Position numbers and translations under genes: made by a program
Notes under the pieces: generated by a model
Databases searched by the model: none
Told to the model about the DNA's origin: nothing
What the model saw: only the letters and a program-made list of their open reading frames with translations
Assembly (NCBI GenBank): GCA_913778205.1
Contig: CAJYUW010000001.1
Location: 1-64,000 of the forward strand
DNA length: 64,000 nucleotides
Origin: an uncultured Curtobacterium sp.
GTDB taxonomy: Bacteria; Actinomycetota; Actinomycetes; Actinomycetales; Microbacteriaceae
Direction: 5' to 3'
In this document: piece after piece, positions 34,875 to 43,959 of the stretch
How positions within the stretch are numbered: the stretch's first letter is position 1
How the letters are laid out: each line of letters starts with the position of its first letter

Positions 34875-35513
34875 ATGACCAGCACCGAGGGCCCGCACCG
34901 CGCCGCGCAGTTCCCGTGGCGCGGACGCCTGATCCGCAAGGGTGACGGCCCGGCGTCCACCGCCAACGTCGCGAACATCATCACCGTGGTGCGCATCCTC
35001 ATGGCGCCGCTGTTCTTCGTCCTGCTGCTCGCCGACGCCGGGCAGGACACCTCGGTCCGGATCTGGGCGGCGGTCCTGTTCGTCGTCGCGATCGTCACCG
35101 ACAGTGCCGACGGCATCATCGCCCGGCGACAGAACCTCGTGACCGACTTCGGCAAGCTCGTCGACCCGATCGCCGACAAGGTCCTGATCGGCGGAGCGCT
35201 CGTCGCGCTCTCGATCCTGGGCGAGCTGCCCTGGTACGTGACGGTCCTCATCATGGTGCGCGAGATCGGCATCACCGTGTTCCGGTTCGCGGTGCTCTCC
35301 GACCGCGTCATCCCGGCGAGCCGCGGTGGCAAGGTCAAGACCGTGCTGCAGGCCGTCGCCATCACGCTGGCGCTGTTCCCGTGGTGGCAGGTCGTCGGCG
35401 ACTGGGCGCACTGGGTCAACGGCATCCTCATGACTGCGGCGGTCCTCGCCACCGTGCTGAGCGGCGTCGACTACCTCTGGCAGGCCTGGAAGCACAACCG
35501 GGCCGCAGCGTGA
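34875..35513 (+). CDS. pgsA: CDP-diacylglycerol-glycerol-3-phosphate phosphatidyltransferase
   Basis: A 212-residue membrane enzyme of phosphatidylglycerol (or related) synthesis. The CDP-alcohol phosphotransferase motif is intact in D-S-A-D-G-I-I-A-R-R, then G-K-L-V-D-P-I-A-D-K. Membrane segments lie near 40-60, 65-80, 110-145 and 175-205. GGGAG lies about 8 bases before ATG 34875; an overlapping GTG at 34866 is less likely. Related synthases of this family differ in the acceptor alcohol, so the exact lipid is inferred from the pgsA-cinA-clgR order. Confidence 0.92.
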   Translation: MTSTEGPHRAAQFPWRGRLIRKGDGPASTANVANIITVVRILMAPLFFVLLLADAGQDTSVRIWAAVLFVVAIVTDSADGIIARRQNLVTDFGKLVDPIADKVLIGGALVALSILGELPWYVTVLIMVREIGITVFRFAVLSDRVIPASRGGKVKTVLQAVAITLALFPWWQVVGDWAHWVNGILMTAAVLATVLSGVDYLWQAWKHNRAAA

Positions 35514-36043
35514 CGACGGCCCCGGGGCCCGACGGGAGCGCGACGTCCGCGCGGGAGGTCGTCACCGAGTTGACGGACCGTGGCGAGACCCTCGCGGTGG
35601 CGGAGTCGCTGACCGGCGGGCTCGTCGTCGCGACCCTCGTGGGTGTGCCCGGTGCCAGTGCGGTCGTCCGCGGCGGTGTCGTGGCGTACGCGACGCCCGT
35701 GAAGGCCTCGGTGCTCGGCGTCGACGCGGGCCTGCTCGCGGACCGCGGCGCCGTCGACCCCGAGGTCGCGAGGCAGATGGCGGTCGGCGTCCGATCCGCG
35801 CTCGCGGTCGACGGGGAACCCGCGACGTGGGGGATCAGCACCACCGGTGTCGCCGGTCCGGACCCGCAGGACGGCAAGCCCGTCGGCACGGTGTTCGTCG
35901 GCATCGCGTCGGCGGACGGAGCGACGGCCTGGGAACTCCACCTCGACGGCGACCGCGATGCAATCCGGCGTGCGACCGTCTCCGAACTCCTGGCACGGAT
36001 GTCGTCCACGGCGCACAGAACCCTCCCCACCGCGGGGGAATAG
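35510..36043 (+). CDS. cinA: CinA-type nicotinamide-nucleotide amidohydrolase
   Basis: A 177-residue protein that consists of the CinA C-terminal (PncC) domain only; it deamidates NMN back to NaMN. The active-site segments A-E-S-L-T-G-G and G-V-V-A-Y are near 34-65, and G-I-S-T-T-G-V-A-G-P is near 117. The GTG overlaps the pgsA stop (GTGA). The N-terminal MoaB-like domain of long CinA is absent, which is common. Confidence 0.93.
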   Translation: MTTAPGPDGSATSAREVVTELTDRGETLAVAESLTGGLVVATLVGVPGASAVVRGGVVAYATPVKASVLGVDAGLLADRGAVDPEVARQMAVGVRSALAVDGEPATWGISTTGVAGPDPQDGKPVGTVFVGIASADGATAWELHLDGDRDAIRRATVSELLARMSSTAHRTLPTAGE

Positions 36044-36103
36044 GTCCCGTTTCCACTGGGTTACATCTGACGCAATCTCCAGCAGGACCGCAGCCCCAGT
36101 GGT

Positions 36104-36138
36104 TAGCATGCTGCAACCGGCAACGCTACTGTTGCCGG
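36104..36138 (+). promoter_or_regulatory. -10 box (TAGCAT) and inverted repeat before clgR
   Basis: TAGCAT (36104-36109) is followed by CCGGCAAC-GCTACT-GTTGCCGG (36117-36138), an 8-bp perfect inverted repeat at about the RNA start. It could be a repressor site or a leader hairpin. Confidence 0.55.
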
Positions 36139-36196
36139 ACCCGACCTTGATCAACCCGATCGAGCGGGCCGGAGACGACAGGAAGGAGGAGATCTC

Positions 36197-36505
36197 ATGG
36201 TTCTCGTTCGTCAGGAAATCGGCGACGTCCTTCGGGACTTCCGCTTGCAGAAGGGCCGGACCCTCCGTCAGGTCGCGTCCAAGGCCAGCGTCGCTCTCGG
36301 GTACCTCAGCGAGGTGGAGCGCGGCCAGAAGGAAGCCAGCTCCGAGATCCTCGCCTCGGTCGCCGACGCGCTCGACACGCCCATCTCCACGATCATGCGT
36401 GAGGTTGGTGACCGTCTCGCCGTCGTCGAGGGGCTCACGCCCGTCCCCGACACGCTGCCCGACGAGCTCGTCGCCGAGTTCGACAACGACCTCGCGGTGC
36501 GCTGA
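36197..36505 (+). CDS. clgR: ClgR-like helix-turn-helix regulator
   Basis: A 102-residue XRE-type regulator. The helix-turn-helix is R-T-L-R-Q-V-A-S-K-A-S-V then L-G-Y-L-S-E-V-E-R-G-Q-K-E-A-S-S-E, the ClgR pattern. In actinobacteria ClgR activates clp protease and stress genes, including itself. GGAAGGAGGAG before the ATG is a strong ribosome binding site. Its position between pgsA/cinA and recA agrees with mycobacteria. The C-terminal degradation tag reported for ClgR (short hydrophobic end) is replaced here by L-A-V-R, so proteolytic control is uncertain. A perfect hairpin follows. Confidence 0.88.
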   Translation: MVLVRQEIGDVLRDFRLQKGRTLRQVASKASVALGYLSEVERGQKEASSEILASVADALDTPISTIMREVGDRLAVVEGLTPVPDTLPDELVAEFDNDLAVR

Positions 36506-36517
36506 GTCGTCCCGCAC

Positions 36518-36553
36518 CGAACACCCCCGCCGGTCCGCCGGCGGGGGTGTTCG
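36518..36553 (+). terminator. Perfect 16-bp hairpin after clgR
   Basis: CGAACACCCCCGCCGG pairs fully with CCGGCGGGGGTGTTCG around TCCG. Confidence 0.93.
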
Positions 36554-36583
36554 CGTTCGCGGGGCCGGCGCGGCCGTCCCCGG

Positions 36584-36678
36584 GTGCGCCGCGCGGCTCG
36601 GGGTCCGCCGCTCGGCCCGGGGTGCGCCGCACGGCCCGGGGTGCGCCGCAAGGCCCCAGGCTCGCCGCGCGGCCCCAG
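36584..36678 (+). repeat. 19-bp tandem repeat, five units
   Basis: Units near GTGCGCCGCACGGCCCGGG start at 36584, 36603, 36622, 36641 and 36660, between the clgR terminator and the DUF3046 promoter. Confidence 0.9.
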
Positions 36679-36774
36679 GTTCCGAATTTCGGCATCTCCG
36701 AGCCCGATCGCCGAGGGTGTCGAACCTCGGCGTGGAGCGGACGGCGAGTCGTGGAACCTCGGCAGCACGTCGTT

Positions 36775-36780
36775 AGGGTG
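36775..36780 (+). promoter_or_regulatory. -10 box (TAGGGT) of DUF3046 gene
   Basis: TAGGGT stands five bases before GTG 36786, suggesting a leaderless message. Confidence 0.55.
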
Positions 36781-36785
36781 GTCCG

Positions 36786-37010
36786 GTGCGTGTGAGTGAG
36801 TTCTGGCGAGCGGTCGACCAGGTGTTCGGCGAGGCCTACGGCGCCGTCGTCACGCAGGACGTCGTCCTCGAGGCGATCGGCGGTCGATCGGCGGCAGACG
36901 CACTCCGCGCCGGGGTGGACGCGCGGTCCGTCTGGGAGGCGCTCTGCGATTCGCAGGACGTGCCGCAGGAACGTCGACACGGCAAGGGCCTGGCGGAACC
37001 GAAGGACTGA
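36786..37010 (+). CDS. DUF3046 family protein
   Basis: A 74-residue actinobacterial protein with the family pattern [15 protein letters not shown] and V-W-E-A-L-C-D. DUF3046 genes lie just before recA throughout the phylum. Function is unknown. It contains no clear enzymatic motif. The start is the GTG behind the -10 box; the second in-frame GTG two codons on would remove conserved residues. Confidence 0.88.
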   Translation: MRVSEFWRAVDQVFGEAYGAVVTQDVVLEAIGGRSAADALRAGVDARSVWEALCDSQDVPQERRHGKGLAEPKD

Positions 37011-37039
37011 CCCACCCGAAACTCTGTTCGGCGTGTCGC

Positions 37040-37055
37040 TCGAACACGTGTTCTA
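37040..37055 (+). promoter_or_regulatory. SOS box (TCGAACACGTGTTCTA) of recA
   Basis: It matches the actinobacterial LexA site TCGAAC-N4-GTTC-KA at every fixed position. A TAGCTT -10 box lies just after at 37063-37068, so LexA would block polymerase. Confidence 0.92.
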
Positions 37056-37264
37056 GCGGTGGTAGCTTCCTGCACAACGGACTCGTCCGGATGTGTTCTC
37101 CACGGACAGCGTGGTCGTCGGCAGTGATGTCGGTGGCCCGCCGTAGGTTGAACGACATCGGGACAGGCCCGACGCCTTGTCGCAGAAGCACCGGCCTTGC
37201 AGCACCGGCCGGGGTGGCGCGACAGCCTACAGGCAGCCGACGACGAGCACGAAGGAAGTGCACC

Positions 37265-38332
37265 ATGCCCTCACCCCAGGACCGCGAGAAGGCCCTCGAG
37301 ACCGCTCTCGCCCAGATCGACCGTCAGTTCGGCAAGGGCACGGTCATGCGCCTCGGCTCGGACGAGCGCGCGCCGGTCTCCATCATCCCCACCGGGTCGG
37401 TCGCGCTCGACGTCGCGCTCGGGATCGGCGGACTCCCGCGCGGCCGCATCATCGAGATCTACGGCCCGGAGTCGTCCGGTAAGACGACCCTGACGCTGCA
37501 CGCCATCGCGAACGCGCAGCGCAACGGCGGCATCGCGGCGTTCATCGACGCCGAGCACGCGCTCGACCCGGAGTACGCCAAGAAGCTCGGCGTCGACATC
37601 GACGCACTCCTCGTCTCGCAGCCCGACACCGGTGAGCAGGCGCTCGAGATCGCCGACATGCTCGTCCGTTCCGGCTCGATCGACCTCATCGTCGTCGACT
37701 CCGTCGCGGCGCTCGTGCCCCGTGCCGAGATCGAGGGCGAGATGGGCGACTCCCACGTCGGTCTGCAGGCCCGCCTCATGTCGCAGGCACTCCGCAAGCT
37801 CGCCGGTGGGTTGAACCAGACCCAGACGACGATGATCTTCATCAACCAGCTGCGCGAGAAGATCGGCGTCTTCTTCGGCAGCCCGGAGACGACCGCCGGC
37901 GGCAAGGCGCTCAAGTTCTACGCCTCGGTCCGTCTCGACATCCGCCGCATCGAGACGCTGAAGAGCGGCACGGACGCCGTGGGCAACCGCACACGTGTGA
38001 AGGTCGTCAAGAACAAGATGGCCCCGCCCTTCAAGCAGGCCGAGTTCGACATCCTCTACGGCGTCGGCATCTCGCGCGAAGGCTCATTGCTCGACTTCGG
38101 TGTCGACCACGGCATCGTGAAGAAGTCCGGTGCCTGGTACACGTACGACGGCGACCAGCTCGGGCAGGGCAAGGAGAACTCCCGGTCGTTCCTCATCCAG
38201 AACCCGGACATCGCCGCCGAGATCGAGGGCAAGATCCTCGCGAAGCTCGGCGTCGGTGGGGCGAAGGACACCGCTGACGCAGCTCCGGTCGACTCGATCG
38301 CGCCGAAGCTCGCCGAGCGCAAGGGCGCGTGA
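37265..38332 (+). CDS. recA: Recombinase RecA
   Basis: A 355-residue strand-exchange ATPase and LexA coprotease. Walker A is G-P-E-S-S-G-K-T near residue 67, L-I-V-V-D-S-V-A-A is Walker B, and N-Q-L-R-E-K-I-G-V lies in the DNA-binding loop region. There is no intein. GAAGGAAG precedes the ATG. A consensus SOS box is 210 bp upstream, giving a leader of about 190 bases. The stop overlaps the recX GTG. Confidence 0.99.
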   Translation: MPSPQDREKALETALAQIDRQFGKGTVMRLGSDERAPVSIIPTGSVALDVALGIGGLPRGRIIEIYGPESSGKTTLTLHAIANAQRNGGIAAFIDAEHALDPEYAKKLGVDIDALLVSQPDTGEQALEIADMLVRSGSIDLIVVDSVAALVPRAEIEGEMGDSHVGLQARLMSQALRKLAGGLNQTQTTMIFINQLREKIGVFFGSPETTAGGKALKFYASVRLDIRRIETLKSGTDAVGNRTRVKVVKNKMAPPFKQAEFDILYGVGISREGSLLDFGVDHGIVKKSGAWYTYDGDQLGQGKENSRSFLIQNPDIAAEIEGKILAKLGVGGAKDTADAAPVDSIAPKLAERKGA

Positions 38333-39405
38333 CCGCTTCGGACGGCCGCACGTTCCGAGGTGACGACGACCTTGCGCCGGTCACCGACCTGTTCGGTGCG
38401 AGGGCCCGTCGCGGTGCCGCGGGCGACGGTGCCGAGCGGAAGCGGGAGCAGAGCCCGGCGGCGGGGACCGACGGCCCGGCGATGGCCAGCAACGACCGCC
38501 CGCCGGCAGCCGACGGCCCGACGATCGCGGGGAACGACGGTCGGGCCGCTGCACCGGGCGACGGCACGGCGGTGTCGGACGCTGCGGACGGAGTCGTGCC
38601 GCTCATCCCGCGAGCCGACGCGGACGCCGCGAAGAACGCAGGTGCCGACGCCGACGGCGGCGCCCCTGGCGGCGCCTGGGGGACTGCCGACGCCGACGCC
38701 CCCGTGCCGATCAGCGGCGCCCGTGCACAGGCCGAGTGGGTGTCGCCCGTCGTCGGCGACGCCAGCGGTCGCAGCGTCCGAGCCGAGCGTGGCGGGTACG
38801 ACCACGACGCCGAAGCCGATGCACCTGCTGCGTCGGTGTTCGCCATCGTCGGCGGTGCGGAACTCGATCCGGCGGATGCGCCCCGGCCGCTCGACGAGCA
38901 GCGCGCGGACGCCGAGCGGTACAGCATGCGCGCGCTCGGGCGTAGAGGGGTGAGCACCTCCGAGATGCGGAAGACCCTCACCCAGCACGAGCTCGACCCC
39001 GGCGTCGTCGAGGACGAGATCGAGCGGCTCACGCGCGTCGGACTGCTCGACGACGTGGCGCTCGCGACCGACCTGGTGGACCGCCTCCACGAACGGAAGG
39101 GCCTCGGCCGGCAGGGCGTCGTCGCCGAACTACGCCGGCGGGGCATCGACCCGGTGGCGATCGACGCGGCGCTCGAGGCGGCGGCGGACGACACGGACGA
39201 CGAGTTCGTCCGTGCGATCGACCTCGCGGCGAAGCGTGCCGGGCAGTTCCGCGGGCTCGACCGGGCGACCGCGGAGCGTCGGCTCGCGGGCTTCCTCATG
39301 CGCAAGGGCTACAACTCCGGCGTCGTGCGGATCGCGGTGCAGCGGGCGCTCGACGGCACCGCGGTCCGGCGCGGTCCGGGCAGCGGGACCGTCCGGTTCG
39401 AGTAG
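38329..39405 (+). CDS. recX: Regulatory protein RecX with long disordered N-terminus
   Basis: A 358-residue protein. The RecX three-helix repeats fill residues about 190-340 ([40 protein letters not shown]). RecX caps RecA filaments. The first 185 residues are Asp/Ala/Gly/Pro-rich and disordered, making it roughly twice usual length. GTG 38329 overlaps the recA stop (GTGA), so the long start is likely the real one. Confidence 0.93.
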   Translation: MTASDGRTFRGDDDLAPVTDLFGARARRGAAGDGAERKREQSPAAGTDGPAMASNDRPPAADGPTIAGNDGRAAAPGDGTAVSDAADGVVPLIPRADADAAKNAGADADGGAPGGAWGTADADAPVPISGARAQAEWVSPVVGDASGRSVRAERGGYDHDAEADAPAASVFAIVGGAELDPADAPRPLDEQRADAERYSMRALGRRGVSTSEMRKTLTQHELDPGVVEDEIERLTRVGLLDDVALATDLVDRLHERKGLGRQGVVAELRRRGIDPVAIDAALEAAADDTDDEFVRAIDLAAKRAGQFRGLDRATAERRLAGFLMRKGYNSGVVRIAVQRALDGTAVRRGPGSGTVRFE

Positions 39406-39473
39406 CGCCGGTCCGGCGTGGCTCCGGAGGACCGCCGGGGCCGCGCCGGACCTCGGCCATGTGCGTGTCGACC

Positions 39474-39479
39474 TACACT
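39474..39479 (+). promoter_or_regulatory. -10 box (TACACT) of miaB
   Basis: TACACT is 9 bases before ATG 39489, leaving no room for a strong ribosome binding site. Confidence 0.55.
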
Positions 39480-39488
39480 GGGGAGACC

Positions 39489-40982
39489 ATGGCCACCGTC
39501 GAAGCGCGCCCCCGCACCTACGAAGTCCGCACCTACGGGTGCCAGATGAACGTGCACGACTCGGAGCGGCTCAGTGGGTCGCTCCGTGCCGCCGGGTACG
39601 TGGCAGCGGACGGCGAGCAGGCCGACGTCGTCGTCATCAACACCTGCGCGGTGCGCGAGAACGCCGACAACCGGCTCTACGGGAACCTCGGGCACCTCGC
39701 CGGTGTGAAGCGCGAGCACCCCGGCATGCAGATCGCGGTCGGGGGGTGCCTGGCGCAGAAGGACAAGAACGTCATCCTCGAGAAGGCGCCGTGGGTCGAC
39801 GTCGTGTTCGGGACGCACAACATGGGGTCGCTGCCGACGCTGCTCGAACGCGCACGGCACAACGACGAGGCCCAGATCGAGATCCTCGAGTCCCTCGACG
39901 TCTTCCCCTCGACGCTGCCGACGAAGCGCGACTCGACCTACAGCGGCTGGGTGTCGATCTCCGTCGGCTGCAACAACACCTGCACCTTCTGCATCGTGCC
40001 GTCGCTGCGCGGCAAGGAGAAGGACCGCCGCCCGGGCGACGTCCTCGCGGAGATCCAGGCCCTCGTCGACGACGGCGCGATCGAGGTCACGCTCCTCGGG
40101 CAGAACGTCAACTCCTACGGCGTCGAGTTCGGCGACCGGCACGCCTTCGGCAAGCTGTTGCGCGCCGCGGGGGCGATCGACGGCCTCGAGCGGATCCGCT
40201 TCACGAGCCCGCACCCGGCCGCGTTCACCGACGACGTGATCGACGCGATGGCCGAGACACCGAACGTCATGCCGCAGCTGCACATGCCCCTGCAGTCGGG
40301 GTCCGACCGGGTCCTCAAGGCCATGCGGCGCAGCTACCGGAGCGAGCGCTTCCTCGGCATCCTCGACCGTGTGCGCGCGAAGATCCCGCACGCCGCGATC
40401 TCGACCGACATCATCGTGGGCTTCCCCGGCGAGACCGACGAGGACTTCGAGGACACACTCCGCGTCGTCGAGGCATCGCGCTTCGCCTCGGCGTTCACCT
40501 TCCAGTACTCCATCCGCCCCGGCACCCCGGCGGCGACGATGCCCGACCAACTCCCGAAGGCGGTCGTGCAGGAGCGCTACGAGCGGCTCACCGCCCTGCA
40601 GGACCGGATCACGGCGGAGGAGAACGCCGCACAGGTCGGCCGGAGCGTCGAGGTGCTCGTCGCGACCGGCGAGGGCAAGAAGGACGACGAGACGCACCGG
40701 CTCTCCGGCCGCGCCGAGGACTCCCGACTCGTGCACTTCTCGGTGCCGACCGGGTCGGACGTGCCGCGTCCCGGTGACGTCGTGACGGTCGAGGTCACGC
40801 GGGCAGCGCCGCACTTCCTCATCGCGGACAACGACGGTCCGCTCCGGATCCGACGGACCCGTGCCGGCGACGCCTGGGACCGCGCGCAGGCCGAGAGCTG
40901 CGGCGTCCCGACCCCGGCGGACCCGGGGGCCGGTCCGCGGTCGGTGTCGCTCGGACTGCCCACGCTCCGTGTCGGCCGCTGA
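39489..40982 (+). CDS. miaB: tRNA-2-methylthio-N6-dimethylallyladenosine synthase
   Basis: A 497-residue radical-SAM methylthiotransferase acting on A37 of tRNAs after MiaA. The UPF0004 domain has Cys residues in Y-G-C-Q-M-N, N-T-C-A-V and G-G-C-L-A; the radical-SAM cluster is C-N-N-T-C-T-F-C near 160; a TRAM domain closes it near 385-445. A loose tail of about 45 residues follows. The last 14 bases overlap miaA, its direct substrate provider. Confidence 0.97.
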   Translation: MATVEARPRTYEVRTYGCQMNVHDSERLSGSLRAAGYVAADGEQADVVVINTCAVRENADNRLYGNLGHLAGVKREHPGMQIAVGGCLAQKDKNVILEKAPWVDVVFGTHNMGSLPTLLERARHNDEAQIEILESLDVFPSTLPTKRDSTYSGWVSISVGCNNTCTFCIVPSLRGKEKDRRPGDVLAEIQALVDDGAIEVTLLGQNVNSYGVEFGDRHAFGKLLRAAGAIDGLERIRFTSPHPAAFTDDVIDAMAETPNVMPQLHMPLQSGSDRVLKAMRRSYRSERFLGILDRVRAKIPHAAISTDIIVGFPGETDEDFEDTLRVVEASRFASAFTFQYSIRPGTPAATMPDQLPKAVVQERYERLTALQDRITAEENAAQVGRSVEVLVATGEGKKDDETHRLSGRAEDSRLVHFSVPTGSDVPRPGDVVTVEVTRAAPHFLIADNDGPLRIRRTRAGDAWDRAQAESCGVPTPADPGAGPRSVSLGLPTLRVGR

Positions 40983-41928
40983 CCCCGAGCACGGCGGCAG
41001 CCCCCGTACGGTCGACCTGATCGCGGTCGTGGGTGCCACGGGCACCGGGAAGTCCGACCTCGCGGTCGCCATCGCGGACCTCGTCCGGGCCGGGGGCAGG
41101 CCCGCAGAGGTCGTGAACGCCGACGCCATGCAGCTCTACCGCGGCATGGACATCGGCACGGCCAAGCTCACGGCGGAGGAGCGCCACGGCGTCCCGCACC
41201 GCCAGCTCGACGTGCTCGACGTCACCGACGAGGCCAGCGTCGCGGCCTACCAACGGGATGCCCGTCGTGACGTCGAACGGATCCACGCCGACGGTGGCGT
41301 CGCGGTCCTGGCCGGCGGGAGCGGGCTGTACGTGTCCGCGGTGCTGTTCGACCTCGACTTCCCGGGCACCGACCCGGAGCTGCGTGCACGACTCGAGCGC
41401 GAACACGACGAACTCGGACCGGGGGTGCTCCTCGAACGGCTCCGTGGCCTCGACCCGCACGCCGCTTCGACCATCGACGCACGCAACCCGCGGCGCCTGA
41501 TCCGCGCCCTGGAGATCGCGAGCCGATCCGAGGTCGTCACCCCGAGCCTCCCGTCCGCGCCCCGCGCCTGGCGGCCCGCGCGGATCCTTCACCTGCGTCG
41601 CGACCGCGCCCACCTGGTCGAGGCGCTGCAGGCGCGTGCGCAGCGCATGTTCGACGCGGGCCTCGTCGACGAGGTCGAGCGACTGCGGCGCGTGGGGTTG
41701 GAGCAGGGCCGGACGGCCTCGCGGGCGATCGGGTACTCGCAGGCGCTCGACGTGCTGCGCGGCGACGCGACCGTCGCGCAGGCGGTGGCGGCGACGAGCC
41801 TCGCGACCCGGAAGTACGCCCGGCGTCAGGTGGCGTGGTTCAAGCGGTACGCCACCGCGGAGGACCTCGACGTCACCGGGGCGGACCACGCGGCGCTGTC
41901 GGCTCTGGCCCGTAGGATCGTCGCGTGA
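40969..41928 (+). CDS. miaA: tRNA dimethylallyltransferase
   Basis: A 319-residue enzyme that adds a dimethylallyl group to A37 of tRNAs reading UNN codons. The P-loop is G-A-T-G-T-G-K-S near 25; [15 protein letters not shown] follows; and A-G-G-S-G-L-Y and P-R-R-L-I-R-A-L-E are family marks. GTG 40969 overlaps miaB by 14 bases. A -10 box within its last codons serves dapF. Confidence 0.95.
   Translation: MSAADPEHGGSPRTVDLIAVVGATGTGKSDLAVAIADLVRAGGRPAEVVNADAMQLYRGMDIGTAKLTAEERHGVPHRQLDVLDVTDEASVAAYQRDARRDVERIHADGGVAVLAGGSGLYVSAVLFDLDFPGTDPELRARLEREHDELGPGVLLERLRGLDPHAASTIDARNPRRLIRALEIASRSEVVTPSLPSAPRAWRPARILHLRRDRAHLVEALQARAQRMFDAGLVDEVERLRRVGLEQGRTASRAIGYSQALDVLRGDATVAQAVAATSLATRKYARRQVAWFKRYATAEDLDVTGADHAALSALARRIVA
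41913..41918 (+). promoter_or_regulatory. -10 box (TAGGAT) inside miaA, for dapF
   Basis: TAGGAT is 6 bases before GTG 41925, so dapF may have its own leaderless message besides the miaA transcript. Confidence 0.5.
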
Positions 41929-42815
41929 CCGAGCTGCACTTCACGAAGGGCCAGGGGACCGGCAACGACTTCGTCCTGTTCGCCGACCCCGACGCCACCG
42001 TCGACCTCACGCCCGAGCGCATCCGTGCCATCGCGGACCGTCGGTTCGGCGTCGGCGGCGACGGCGTGATCCGGGCGGTCCGCTCCGCGGCGTTGCCCGA
42101 GGGACGGGCGCTCGTCGCCGAGGAGCCGGCGGCCGTGTGGTTCATGGACTACCACAACGCGGACGGCTCGGTCGCGGAGATGTGCGGCAACGGCATCCGG
42201 GTGTTCGCGCGGTACCTGACCGAGTCCGGGCTGGTCGACCTCGCCCCCGGTGAGACCCTCACGGTGGGCAGTCGCAAGGGCCTCGTCGACGTCCAGCGGA
42301 CCACGAACGGCTTCCAGGCGGACCTCGGCCGGTGGGCCCTCGGCATCGAGGGCGGCGGTTCCGACGACGTGCTCGTCCGGGCGAAGAACCTCGACGGAGC
42401 GCGCCCCGGGCTCGGCATCGACGTCGGGAACCCCCACGTCGTGGTCGCGGTCGCGACGGAGGACGAGCTCGCCGGCCTCGATCTCACGTACGTGCCGGTG
42501 CTCGACCCCGCACCCGAGTCGGGCGCGAACGTCGAGTTCGTGCTGCCGGGGGAGCCCCTCATCCGGGACGGCGTCGGCGAGATCACGATGCGCGTCCACG
42601 AGCGCGGCAGCGGCGAGACCCTCTCGTGCGGCACAGGCGCGGTGGCGGCTGCGCTCGCGACGCGGTACTGGGTCGGTTCCGGTGCTCCGGACACGTGGCG
42701 CGTGCGCGTGCCGGGCGGGGTCGTCACCGTGCGGATGTCCGCCGCGGAGGACGGCGAGCACGTCGCGCTCTCCGGTCCGGCCGAGCTCGTCTTCTCCGGG
42801 GACCTGACCGTCTGA
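41925..42815 (+). CDS. dapF: Diaminopimelate epimerase
   Basis: A 296-residue cofactor-free epimerase making meso-diaminopimelate for lysine and peptidoglycan. The two catalytic cysteines are in E-M-C-G-N-G-I-R and S-C-G-T-G. Other family marks are Q-G-T-G-N-D-F and G-N-P-H-V-V-V. It overlaps the miaA stop by four bases (GTGA). Downstream is a 53-bp tandem array. Confidence 0.97.
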   Translation: MTELHFTKGQGTGNDFVLFADPDATVDLTPERIRAIADRRFGVGGDGVIRAVRSAALPEGRALVAEEPAAVWFMDYHNADGSVAEMCGNGIRVFARYLTESGLVDLAPGETLTVGSRKGLVDVQRTTNGFQADLGRWALGIEGGGSDDVLVRAKNLDGARPGLGIDVGNPHVVVAVATEDELAGLDLTYVPVLDPAPESGANVEFVLPGEPLIRDGVGEITMRVHERGSGETLSCGTGAVAAALATRYWVGSGAPDTWRVRVPGGVVTVRMSAAEDGEHVALSGPAELVFSGDLTV

Positions 42816-43286
42816 CGCGCGGGACCGCGCGTGCGTGGCGGGTCGCGTCGTGCAGCGCCGCGGCAGTCGGGAGGCGCGTGGTGCGTCCCGTGCGTCGCTG
42901 ACGTGCGGTGTCGCCGCAGCCGGGAGGGCCGTGGCGCGTGTCGGAGATCGGTGACCATGGGCGCCTTTGTGGCCGGGAGGCCCGTGGTGCGTCCCGTGCG
43001 TCGGTGACGATCGGTGTCGCCGCAGCCGGGAGGCCCGGGGTCCGGGCCGTGCGTCGGTCACGTGTGACGCCGCCCCCGGCGGGAGGCGCATGGTGCGTAC
43101 CGTGCGTCGCTGACGCGCCCCGTGCCTCCAGTCCGGACCCTGCAGCGCAGCGCGACAGCGCGGCAGCGCGGCAGCCCTGGCAGCCCGGCAGCGAGGCAGT
43201 CCCGCAGCCCCGCTGCAGCCGGGGAGCACCCGTGGCGTGACGGAGGTCGCCGACGCGCCCCGCGTCTCCGGCTGCGCGCTGGCCGC
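42816..43286. other. Intergenic region without gene
   Basis: No coding sequence is supported. It holds a five-copy 53-bp array (42845-43110), then AGCGCGGCAGC-type short repeats near 43145-43215, and the 3' end of the convergent methyltransferase gene. Confidence 0.6.
42845..43110. repeat. 53-bp tandem repeat, five copies
   Basis: GGGAGG recurs at 42869, 42922, 42975, 43028 and 43081, each exactly 53 bp apart. The surrounding unit is GGGAGGCSCGTGGTGCGTCC followed by CGTGCGTCGSTGACG, 60-90% alike among copies. Confidence 0.9.
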
Positions 43287-43898
43287 CTACGCGGCGCGGT
43301 GCACGCGGATGACCCGGAAGCCCTTGTCGGTCGAGGCCCGCGCCACCGTGTAGTCGGCACCGAGCGTGTCGGACATCCAGCGCTGGAGGGAGTCGCCGCC
43401 GAGGTCCTTCGACACCACCAGCCAGGCGTCGCCGCCGACCTCGAGCCGGGGGAGCCAGGTGAGCAGGATCCCGTGGAGCTCGTCCTTGCCGACGCGGATC
43501 GGCGGGTTGGACCAGATCGTCCGGAACCGGAGGTCGGCCGGGACCTCGTCCGGGAGGCCGACCGTGACGTTCGGCGTCCCCGCGGCGGCGGCGTTGGCGC
43601 GCGCGAGGCCGAGCACCCGCTCGTTCACGTCCACGCCCCAGACCTGCGCGTCCGGGGACTCGAGCGCCATCGTGATGGCGATCGGACCCCACCCGCAGCC
43701 GACGTCGAGCAGCGCTCCGGTGGGGGCGGGAGGCGGGACCGAACCGAGCAGGACCTTCGTGCCGCGGTCGACGCCGTCGGGACTGAAGACCCCCGCGGCG
43801 GTGGCGAGGGTGAGCTGACGACCGGCGAGCGTGACCTGCACCTGGCGCTCACGGAGCTCCGACGAGGGGCTGGCGGAGAAGTAGTGGTCGTTCGCCAT
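43287..43898 (-). CDS. RsmC-like class I methyltransferase
   Basis: A 203-residue SAM-dependent methyltransferase of the small MTS family. Motif I is L-L-D-V-G-C-G-W-G-P-I near 65, and the catalytic N-P-P-I is W-S-N-P-P-I-R near 130, the rRNA guanine-N2 methyltransferase pattern. The family modifies 16S rRNA (as RsmC) or related targets; the exact base is not known here. It has the single-domain size common in actinobacteria. The start is set by a minus-strand TACGGT 6 bases upstream. It is divergent from hflX. Confidence 0.88.
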   Translation of the reverse strand: MANDHYFSASPSSELRERQVQVTLAGRQLTLATAAGVFSPDGVDRGTKVLLGSVPPPAPTGALLDVGCGWGPIAITMALESPDAQVWGVDVNERVLGLARANAAAAGTPNVTVGLPDEVPADLRFRTIWSNPPIRVGKDELHGILLTWLPRLEVGGDAWLVVSKDLGGDSLQRWMSDTLGADYTVARASTDKGFRVIRVHRAA

Positions 43899-43904
43899 GG
43901 ATGA

Positions 43905-43910
43905 ACCGTA
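43905..43910 (-). promoter_or_regulatory. -10 box (TACGGT) of the methyltransferase gene
   Basis: Minus-strand TACGGT lies 6 bases before ATG 43898, a leaderless layout. Confidence 0.55.
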
Positions 43911-43944
43911 CCGGTTCCCCCGTGTGTCCCGGGCGTGGCGGCGG

Positions 43945-43950
43945 TACCCT
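43945..43950 (+). promoter_or_regulatory. -10 box (TACCCT) of hflX
   Basis: TACCCT is 9 bases before ATG 43960. Confidence 0.5.
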
Positions 43951-43959
43951 GTGGACAGG

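Noticed and set aside
37072-37095. Possible fourth copy of the 60-bp element (GCACAACGGACTCG)
   Set aside because: Only the first half-arm is similar and there is no opposing arm within 60 bp.
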